In this document: positions 25,990 through 32,115 of the stretch, piece by piece
How positions within the stretch are numbered: the first letter of the stretch is position 1
Layout: each line of letters opens with the position of its first letter
Assembly (NCBI RefSeq): GCF_022761125.1
Contig: NZ_JAKWJR010000011.1
Coordinates: 1-64,000 of the forward strand
DNA from: Nocardioides sp. SR21
GTDB taxonomy: Bacteria > Actinomycetota > Actinomycetes > Propionibacteriales > Nocardioidaceae
Reading direction: 5' to 3'
DNA: 64,000 nt
The notes under the pieces: model-generated
Told to the model about the DNA's origin: nothing
The model's database searches: none
The model's input: only the letters and a program-made list of their open reading frames with translations
Position numbers and translations under genes: made by a program

Positions 25990-26709
25990 ATGTCGCAGCC
26001 GAGGAGCACGGACTTCTCGAGCGCGTGGGCCGTGTCCTCCGACATCGCCGGATGGCTCACGCAGGACCAGGCGGCACTGCTCTGGGACGCCACCGAGGAC
26101 CTGCCCGACGGCGCGGTCGTCGTCGAGATCGGCAGCCACCAGGGCCGGTCGACGACCGTGCTCGCCGCCGCCCTCCGCGGCCGGGGCGGCCGGATCGTGG
26201 CCATCGACCCGTTCGTCGACGGCCGGCTGTTCGGCGGCAAGAAGACCCGCGAGATCTTCGAGGCCAACATCGCCCGCGCGGACGCGACCGAGGTCGTCGA
26301 GCTGCTGCCGGAGTACAGCACCAGGGCCCGGCCGACCTGGACCACGCCGTTCGACTACCTCTACATCGACGGCAAGCACGACTACTGGACGCTGTCGGAC
26401 GACCTGAAGTGGTCGGCGCACCTCCCCCCGGGCGCGCCCGTGCTCATCCACGACTGCTACTCCTCGATCGGCGTCACGCTCGGCATCCTCGCCCACGTGC
26501 TCCCGTCGCGGAGCCTGGTCTACGAGCGCCGGGCCGGGTCGCTCGCGCTGTTCCGCGTCGGCCGCCCGACCCTGCGCGACCGGATGCGGATCCTCGGCGA
26601 GATGCCGTGGTGGCTGCGCAACGTGATGATCAAGGTGCTGCTGCGGCTGCGCCTGAACCGGGTCGCGGCCGCCGTCTTCAACCACGACAGCCCGTACGAC
26701 CCGTACTGA
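25990..26709 (+). CDS. class I SAM-dependent methyltransferase (Methyltransf_24 type)
   Basis: A 239-residue protein with motif I VVVEIGSHQGRSTTVLAAAL (about 40-59), VAIDPFVDGRLFGG and a DYLYIDGKHDYW block. That combination is typical of Methyltransf_24/cephalosporin-hydroxylase-like enzymes found in glycan clusters. The ATG has a strong Shine-Dalgarno sequence (GAGGAGGAG), unlike most genes of this island. It is divergent from the AftD-like gene (87 bases between starts) and convergent with another methyltransferase across an array of 10-bp repeats. Acceptor unknown. Confidence 0.87.
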   Translation: MSQPRSTDFSSAWAVSSDIAGWLTQDQAALLWDATEDLPDGAVVVEIGSHQGRSTTVLAAALRGRGGRIVAIDPFVDGRLFGGKKTREIFEANIARADATEVVELLPEYSTRARPTWTTPFDYLYIDGKHDYWTLSDDLKWSAHLPPGAPVLIHDCYSSIGVTLGILAHVLPSRSLVYERRAGSLALFRVGRPTLRDRMRILGEMPWWLRNVMIKVLLRLRLNRVAAAVFNHDSPYDPY

Positions 26710-26710
26710 G

Positions 26711-26770
26711 TCCTACTGGGTCCGACCGGGTCCTACCGGGTCCTACCGGGTCCTACCGGGTCCTACCGGT
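26711..26770 (+). repeat. six 10-bp tandem repeats at a convergent gene junction
   Basis: Six head-to-tail copies of TCCTACCGGG-like units (first two and last slightly different) directly follow the stop codon of the methyltransferase at 25990. They run into the last codon and stop of the opposing gene at 26763. The period of 10 bp is close to one helical turn. Confidence 0.9.
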
Positions 26771-27584
26771 AGATCCGCCGCTCCAGCACCGGGTCGTCGG
26801 GCCGGTGCATCTCGGGCTTGACGATCTGGTTGTAGCGCAGCTCCACGCGCCGGCGCCGGCGCTGGGCGCGCGCGGTCAGCACGCTGGTGAGCCGCTGGAC
26901 GACGACGGTCTCCCACGTGCGCTGGTGTCCCGGCGCGGCCATCGCCGCAGCCGCGAACTCCGGGTCGAGCTCCCCCTCGACGCGCAGCTTCACCGCACCC
27001 GTCCAGTGCAGCTGGATCACCCGGTGCTCGAACCGGCTGTTGAGCACGTCGTCGAGCGCCTGCCGCACGCCGGCCTGCTCGATGTAGGCGTTGATCTCCG
27101 GGTCGAAGTACGGCGCGGTCTTCGCGGTCATCACCAGCGTGGGCGCGGCCGCGTCCTGCTCGTCGAGGCGGCACCACCAGATGTGGCTCGGGAAGTCGAC
27201 GATCTTCGCGCTCGCGGCCTCGGGCACCTCGATGTAGCCCGCCCGGGCGACGCGGGTGAGCTCGGAGGCGACGCCGACCGGGTCGGTGACGTGCTCGAGC
27301 AGGTTCGAGCAGATCGCGTAGTCGAAGACGCCGTCGGCGAACGGCATGTCCGCGGCGTCGGCGTCGAACAGGGGCCGGCTCACCCGCGCACTCGACCGGC
27401 CGGAGCGCTGGGCGGCGTACTCCGCACCCGCGTAGCGATCCAGGAGGACGTCGGCGCGCCAGGACGGCTTGTCGCCGCTGCCGACGTCCAGCACCAGGTC
27501 GTCGTCGCCGACGGGAACGCGGATCCGTCTGTCGAGGAACGACTGCCACTGCGAGAGGACCGACACGAGCGGAGAGTATGGCAT
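26763..27584 (-). CDS. class I SAM-dependent methyltransferase
   Basis: A 273-residue enzyme with LVLDVGSGDKPSWRADVLLD, MPFADGVFDYAICSNLLEHV and an atypical C-terminal half ending in a very basic segment (ARAQRRRRRVELRYNQIVKP). It could modify a lipid-linked sugar, but the acceptor is unknown. I chose ATG 27584 (MPYSPLVSVLSQWQS) because the open frame upstream is antisense to the glycosyltransferase gene. The last two residues and the stop codon lie within the 10-bp repeat array, so the C-terminus may vary between strains. Divergent from the GT4 gene with 48 bases between starts. Confidence 0.86.
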   Translation of the reverse strand: MPYSPLVSVLSQWQSFLDRRIRVPVGDDDLVLDVGSGDKPSWRADVLLDRYAGAEYAAQRSGRSSARVSRPLFDADAADMPFADGVFDYAICSNLLEHVTDPVGVASELTRVARAGYIEVPEAASAKIVDFPSHIWWCRLDEQDAAAPTLVMTAKTAPYFDPEINAYIEQAGVRQALDDVLNSRFEHRVIQLHWTGAVKLRVEGELDPEFAAAAMAAPGHQRTWETVVVQRLTSVLTARAQRRRRRVELRYNQIVKPEMHRPDDPVLERRIYR

Positions 27585-27619
27585 CGGCGCAAAGGTCGGC
27601 CCTTCTCGTGACCGGCGAG

Positions 27620-27625
27620 TAACCT
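27620..27625 (+). promoter_or_regulatory. putative -10 box (TAACCT) of the leaderless GT4 gene
   Basis: TAACCT ends seven bases before ATG 27633, and no Shine-Dalgarno sequence lies in between. A weaker GACCTT on the minus strand (27592-27597) is similarly placed for the divergent methyltransferase. Confidence 0.45.
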
Positions 27626-27632
27626 GTTGTCC

Positions 27633-28796
27633 ATGCAGGGAGGGAGGCCCGAGCGCATCCGGGGCCGACACGTCGTCTTCTTCAACTGGCGAGACACCGC
27701 CAACCCCGAAGGCGGCGGTTCGGAGCGCTACGTCGAGTCGATGGCGCGCGGCGTCGTGCGCCACGGCGGTCGGGCGACGATCTTCTGCGCCGCGCACGGC
27801 GAGGCGCCCTCCGAGCAGACCGTCGACGGCGTCCGCTACGTGCGCGAGGGCGACCACGTCATGGTCTACCTGCGTGGCCTCTGGAACCTCGCCCGGCGCC
27901 GGTTCGGCAAGGTCGACGTCGTCGTCGACGTCCAGAACGGCCTGCCGTTCTTCACCCGTCTCGGCACCCGCAGGCCGGTCGTCGTGCTGGTCCACCACGT
28001 GCACCGCGAGCAGTGGCCGATCGTCTTCCCGGGGCTGATGGGCACCGTGGGGTGGTTCATCGAGCGCCGGCTCGCGCCGGTGCTCTACCGCCGCAGCCAG
28101 TACATCGCGGTGTCGCGGGCGACCCGCAACGAGCTGGTCGAGCTCGGCGTGGGCCGTGAGCGGATCGCGGTGGTCCACAACGGCACCGCCCCGCCGCCGG
28201 TCACGGACGCGCGCAAGTCGGCGTACCCCTCGATCGTGGTCGTCAGCCGCCTGGTGCCGCACAAGCAGATCGAGCACGCGATCGACGCGGTCGCGGCGCT
28301 GCGCTCCGACCACCCCGACATCCGGCTCACGATCGTCGGGAGCGGCTGGTGGGAGGACGACCTGCGCAAGCACGCCGCGGACGCCGGTGTCGGCGACGTC
28401 GTGTCGTTCGAGGGCTTCGTGACCGAGGCCCGCAAGCACGAGGTCCTCGCGGAGTCGTGGCTGATGCTGCTGCCCTCGGTCAAGGAGGGCTGGGGGCTGG
28501 TGATCGGCGAGGCCGGCTCGCACCGGGTCCCGACGATCGCCTACACGTCGGCCGGCGGCACCCGCGAGTCGATCGCCCACCTGCGCTCCGGGCTGCTCGT
28601 GGAGGACGAGGCGGAGCTGATCTCGGCCACCCGCCGGTTGCTCGAGGACGCCGAGGAGCGCGAGCGGCTCGGGACCGGGGCGCTCGAGATGTCGCACACC
28701 TTCTCGTGGACGCACTCCCAGGACTCCTTCGCCCACGTCCTGAGCGACGTGCTCGCGGGCCAGCGCGTCAGCGTCGAGGACCCGGACGGCCCCTGA
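27633..28796 (+). CDS. GT4-family glycosyltransferase (Rv0225-like)
   Basis: A 387-residue GT-B glycosyltransferase. The N-terminal acceptor domain starts HVVFFNWRDTANPEGGGSER, and the C-terminal GT4 donor domain has VVSRLVPHKQIEHAIDAVA and the EX7E region EGWGLVIGEAGSHRVP followed by GGTRES. It should transfer a sugar from a nucleotide or polyprenyl donor at the cytoplasmic face, early in the glycan pathway. The mycobacterial AftD neighbourhood contains a comparable glycosyltransferase (Rv0225), an inference from context. I chose ATG 27633 over the in-frame TTG two codons upstream because TAACCT is placed for leaderless transcription from the ATG. A strong hairpin follows the gene. Confidence 0.92.
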   Translation: MQGGRPERIRGRHVVFFNWRDTANPEGGGSERYVESMARGVVRHGGRATIFCAAHGEAPSEQTVDGVRYVREGDHVMVYLRGLWNLARRRFGKVDVVVDVQNGLPFFTRLGTRRPVVVLVHHVHREQWPIVFPGLMGTVGWFIERRLAPVLYRRSQYIAVSRATRNELVELGVGRERIAVVHNGTAPPPVTDARKSAYPSIVVVSRLVPHKQIEHAIDAVAALRSDHPDIRLTIVGSGWWEDDLRKHAADAGVGDVVSFEGFVTEARKHEVLAESWLMLLPSVKEGWGLVIGEAGSHRVPTIAYTSAGGTRESIAHLRSGLLVEDEAELISATRRLLEDAEERERLGTGALEMSHTFSWTHSQDSFAHVLSDVLAGQRVSVEDPDGP

Positions 28797-28814
28797 GGCG
28801 AGCGGGCGGAAATG

Positions 28815-28849
28815 ACAGAACCCGCCGCGTTCGACGCGGCGGGTTCTGT
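28815..28849. terminator. hairpin terminator between convergent genes
   Basis: Perfect 16-bp arms (ACAGAACCCGCCGCGT and its complement) around a 3-base loop. It lies 18 bases after the GT4 stop and 19 bases from the stop of the opposing small gene, so it probably serves both. Confidence 0.82.
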
Positions 28850-28868
28850 GGAGTCTGGTGCGGGTCGA

Positions 28869-29015
28869 CTACTTGGTCGAGCCGTAGGAGATGACCTCGC
28901 CGTTGGACTGGTTGCCAGAAGGAGCGGTCGCGGCGTTCACGACGCCGAAGGCGGTCGCGCCGGCGAAACCAGCGCCAGCCAGGAGTGCCACCGCACCGAT
29001 GATGATTCCCTGCAC
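28869..29015 (-). CDS. small DUF2613-type membrane or secreted peptide
   Basis: A 48-residue product of a GTG-started frame: MQGIIIGAVALLAGAGFAGA and then TAFGVVNAATAPSGNQ and a short polar tail. The N-terminal hydrophobic helix with a small-residue pattern followed by an exported Asn/Ser-rich tail matches the DUF2613 small-protein family, one of which (Rv0236A) sits beside aftD in Mycobacterium. GAGAGGGA precedes the start by a good spacing, and the stop codon meets the bidirectional hairpin. Function unknown. Its presence strengthens the match between this island and the mycobacterial AftD locus. Confidence 0.72.
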   Translation of the reverse strand: MQGIIIGAVALLAGAGFAGATAFGVVNAATAPSGNQSNGEVISYGSTK

Positions 29016-29091
29016 GTTCAGTCCCTCTCCACTAGGTGGGCACAACCTACCAGCCAGTTGGGCATTTCAAAGCATTTCCGACGAGCCTGAT

Positions 29092-30819
29092 CTAGAACAC
29101 GTTCCGATGGGCTCGCGTACGCCGCCGCAGCAGGGCCGCGACCGCGGCGGCGAGGGTGCCGAGCCCGGCGAGCCACGCCACGGCCATGGCCACCTCGCGC
29201 GCCGTGCCGGCCCTCGCGGGGTCGGCTCCGGGCAGCTCCCAGACGACCAGGTCGGTGCCCTCGTGGACCACCGGCAGGCCGGCGAGGTCGGCCGACGGCG
29301 CGGCGTCGCCGACCATCTCCTGAGCGTCGCGCTCGAGGACCACCCACGCGATCCCCTCCGCGGCGAGCGCGCCGGCGAGCGCCTCGGGCTCCAGGTCGGA
29401 CTCGAGCAGGTCGCTGACCCGGGCCGCGCGCTGGTCCTCCCCCGCGATCGCCTCGCCGTCGACGTAGAGCACGTCGCTGGCGAGGTAGTTCGGCGTGAGG
29501 TACCGCCCGGTCGGGTCCAGCGTGGGCCGGTCGTCGTTCCAGGACGGCAGCCGGTAGGAGCTGAACGGCAACAGCAGCACGTCACCCTCCACCCCGGCGT
29601 CCTGCCGCTCCTGGATCGCGCTGCGCGCGGCGGCATACTCCTCCGGGTAGTCGACGGCCGACAGCCGTCCGGCGAGGGCGAGCCCGAGGTCGGGCATCAG
29701 CGCGAGCGGCACCAGCGCCAGCACGGTGGCGACCAGGATCCTGCTGGCCCGCTCCGCGACCTTGGCCACCAGCACGGCGGCACCGGTGCCGAACAGGCTC
29801 GCGGCCAGCGGCGCCAGCAGCGCGACGAACCGGGAGCCGTCGCGGAACAGCCCGCCGCCCGGGATGTTCGCGACGACCCAGCCGAGCAGGTCCGGTGCGA
29901 CGCTGCCGACCAGCGCGACGACGAGCCCGATCACGGCGGCGAGGCCGAGCCCGAGCCGGTCCCGGAGCAGCACGCGCGAGCGCCACGTGCTCACGCCGAC
30001 CAGGCCGACCGCCACCACGACGACGAGCTGCACGACCGCCGCCCAGCCCTCGCGCGACGGCGGCACGACCTCGGCGTTCCAGATGCCGCCCAGGCCGAGC
30101 AGGGTGAGCGGTAGCGGGAGGTAGCCCTCGGCGCGCGCGGCGAAGGCTTCGACGCCGCGCGGGTCGCTCAGCGCTCCGCTGCCGTGGAGCGCGCCGGCGA
30201 CCAGCCAGGGCGCGTTCACCGCGACCGCGGCGGCAGCGACGAGGACGGAGCGTCGTACGGCGTCCCTGCTCCGGCCCGCCACGCAGACGATCGCGAAGAC
30301 GGCGGCGATGACGCCCCCGGCGGCGCTGAGGCTGGCCAGGCCGAGCCACAGCACGAGCTGCGGGAGCGTCCGCTCCCCTGCCCGGCCGCGGCGGGCCGCG
30401 TCGTAGATCCACGGCAGCGCGGCGTAGGTGAGCAGCAGCGGCCAGTGGCCGATCCCCAGCCGCTCGGCGACGAAGGGGCTCCACAGGTACAGCGAGGTCG
30501 CAGCCAGCTGGGCGGCGACGCTGTCGTCGGCCACCAGCCGCCGGGCGCCGGTGCCGGCGAGGCCCAGGGCCGCCAGCAGCAGGACCTTCTGGAGGACGTC
30601 GCCCGGCACGACCGTGTCGAGCGCCGCGACCACGGCGTCCGACGGCACGGCGCGCGGCAGGCCCGTGCCGAGGCCGAGGAAGTCCGACCGCATCGCCAGG
30701 TCCGGGACGAAGACCATGTCGTACGTCAGGACGTAGCCGCGGCCCAGCAGCGGGCCCAGCACCAGGAACGCCAGCAGCCACGGCCAGAGCCGCACGAGCA
30801 CCAGCTGCGGACGGCTCAC
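29092..30819 (-). CDS. polytopic membrane protein of the AftD-type locus (Rv0226c-like)
   Basis: A 575-residue protein with about 12 hydrophobic segments between residues 8 and 405, an external region to about 540, and one final helix with a basic end (LLRRRTRAHRN). The first segments (LVLVRLWPWLLAFLVLGPLL and then YDMVFVPDL) resemble lipid-linked-sugar membrane enzymes, but I see no decisive catalytic motif. Size and context match Rv0226c near mycobacterial aftD. It starts with GTG and has TACATT six bases upstream and no Shine-Dalgarno sequence. It is divergent from the flippase gene (45 bases between starts). Function unknown, probably in glycan synthesis or transport. Confidence 0.83.
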   Translation of the reverse strand: MSRPQLVLVRLWPWLLAFLVLGPLLGRGYVLTYDMVFVPDLAMRSDFLGLGTGLPRAVPSDAVVAALDTVVPGDVLQKVLLLAALGLAGTGARRLVADDSVAAQLAATSLYLWSPFVAERLGIGHWPLLLTYAALPWIYDAARRGRAGERTLPQLVLWLGLASLSAAGGVIAAVFAIVCVAGRSRDAVRRSVLVAAAAVAVNAPWLVAGALHGSGALSDPRGVEAFAARAEGYLPLPLTLLGLGGIWNAEVVPPSREGWAAVVQLVVVVAVGLVGVSTWRSRVLLRDRLGLGLAAVIGLVVALVGSVAPDLLGWVVANIPGGGLFRDGSRFVALLAPLAASLFGTGAAVLVAKVAERASRILVATVLALVPLALMPDLGLALAGRLSAVDYPEEYAAARSAIQERQDAGVEGDVLLLPFSSYRLPSWNDDRPTLDPTGRYLTPNYLASDVLYVDGEAIAGEDQRAARVSDLLESDLEPEALAGALAAEGIAWVVLERDAQEMVGDAAPSADLAGLPVVHEGTDLVVWELPGADPARAGTAREVAMAVAWLAGLGTLAAAVAALLRRRTRAHRNVF

Positions 30820-30825
30820 CGGCCC

Positions 30826-30857
30826 AATGTATCGAGGTCAGGGCGGTCTCGTAGGCT
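30826..30857. promoter_or_regulatory. divergent putative -10 boxes of two leaderless genes
   Basis: Minus-strand TACATT (30826-30831) ends six bases before GTG 30819. Plus-strand TAGGCT (30852-30857) ends seven bases before GTG 30865. No ribosome-binding site is visible for either gene. Confidence 0.5.
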
Positions 30858-30864
30858 CTGCGCC

Positions 30865-32115
30865 GTGACGAACGGCCGGTCGACGACGCTCTGGCGGTCC
30901 GGCGCATTCGTGGCCGTCGCCATGGGCGTCATGAACGTCGGCACGTACGGCTTCCAGATCATCGCGGCCCGCGCCCTCGGCCCGAGTGAGTACGGCGCGG
31001 TCGCCAGCCTGATGGCCGTGCTCATCGTGGTCGCCGTGCTGCAGCTCGGCCTCCAGGCCACCGCGGCGCGCCGGATCGCCGGCCAGCCCGGGCACGTCGC
31101 GCAGATCGAGCGGGAGATCCTGCGCGTCACCTACCGCGCCGCCCTCGCGCTCGGCGCCCTGATGCTGGTGCTCTCGCCGGTCGTCTGGCAGGTGCTGCGC
31201 CTCGACGGCCTCGCGCCCGCCATCGTGCTCGCGGTCGCCGCCGTACCGGTCACGATCATGGGCGGCCAGGCCGGCATCCTCCAGGGCGAGCGCCGCTGGC
31301 AGCCGCTCGGCCTGCTCTACCTGGGCGTCGGCATCCCCCGCGTCGTGATCGGCACCGTCTGCGTGGCGATCAGCCCGACCGAGACCGGCGCGCTGGTCGG
31401 CGTCGCGATCGCGATGTGGGTCCCGGTCGCGATCGGCTGGTGGGCGCTGCGAGCCCACCGCGACCCGGGCGAGACCAGCGAGGAGCACCGGATCCGCCCG
31501 ATCGCCGCCGAGGCGGTCACCGCGTCGCTGGCGCTGCTCGCGTTCTTCCTGCTCTCGAACATCGACATCATCGTCGCCCGCAACACCCTCGACGAGCACG
31601 ACGCCGGCCTGTACGCCGGCGGCCTGATCCTCACCAAGGCGGTGCTGTTCCTGCCGCAGTTCGTGGTCGTGATCGCGTTCCCGGCGATGTCGACGGCGAG
31701 CGAGCGCCGCAAGGCGTTGGTCCGCAGCCTCACGCTGATCGCCGCGCTCGGCGCGGTGTGCATCGCGGGCGCATGGCTGCTGTCCGACCTCGCGCTGGTG
31801 TTCGTCGGCGGCGACGAGTACGCCGAGGTCGAGTCGAAGCTGTGGCTCTTCGCCGTGCTCGGCACGGTGCTCGCGATGCTGCAGCTGCTCGTCTACTCCG
31901 TGCTCGCACGCCGCGGCACCCGCTCGACGTACCTCGTGTGGGCCGCGGTCGTGGTCATGGTGCTCGCCACGCTCACCGCCAGCTCGCTCGACACCCTGCT
32001 GGTGACGGTGATCGTCGTCGACACCGCGCTGCTCGTAGTGCTGACGGCGATCAGCTTCTGGCGCCTGCGCGAGCCGATCCCCGAGCCGGACGCGCAGGTT
32101 CCCCTGGCTGGTTAG
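30865..32115 (+). CDS. Wzx-like polysaccharide flippase (MOP superfamily)
   Basis: A 416-residue protein with about 12 membrane helices and the opening GVMNVGTYGFQIIAARALGP followed by YGAVASLMAV, as in oligosaccharide flippases. Such proteins move lipid-linked oligosaccharides across the membrane. Here it would link cytoplasmic assembly (GT4, methyltransferases) to external steps (AftD-like proteins, acyltransferases). The open frame runs much further upstream, but only the part from this GTG has protein character, and TAGGCT is placed for leaderless transcription. The TAG stop overlaps the polA stop on the other strand by two bases. Confidence 0.88.
   Translation: MTNGRSTTLWRSGAFVAVAMGVMNVGTYGFQIIAARALGPSEYGAVASLMAVLIVVAVLQLGLQATAARRIAGQPGHVAQIEREILRVTYRAALALGALMLVLSPVVWQVLRLDGLAPAIVLAVAAVPVTIMGGQAGILQGERRWQPLGLLYLGVGIPRVVIGTVCVAISPTETGALVGVAIAMWVPVAIGWWALRAHRDPGETSEEHRIRPIAAEAVTASLALLAFFLLSNIDIIVARNTLDEHDAGLYAGGLILTKAVLFLPQFVVVIAFPAMSTASERRKALVRSLTLIAALGAVCIAGAWLLSDLALVFVGGDEYAEVESKLWLFAVLGTVLAMLQLLVYSVLARRGTRSTYLVWAAVVVMVLATLTASSLDTLLVTVIVVDTALLVVLTAISFWRLREPIPEPDAQVPLAG

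Noticed and set aside
26711..26770. CRISPR-like repeats here and at 35233-35505
   Set aside because: Units are contiguous with no unique spacers and no cas genes nearby. They are tandem repeats.
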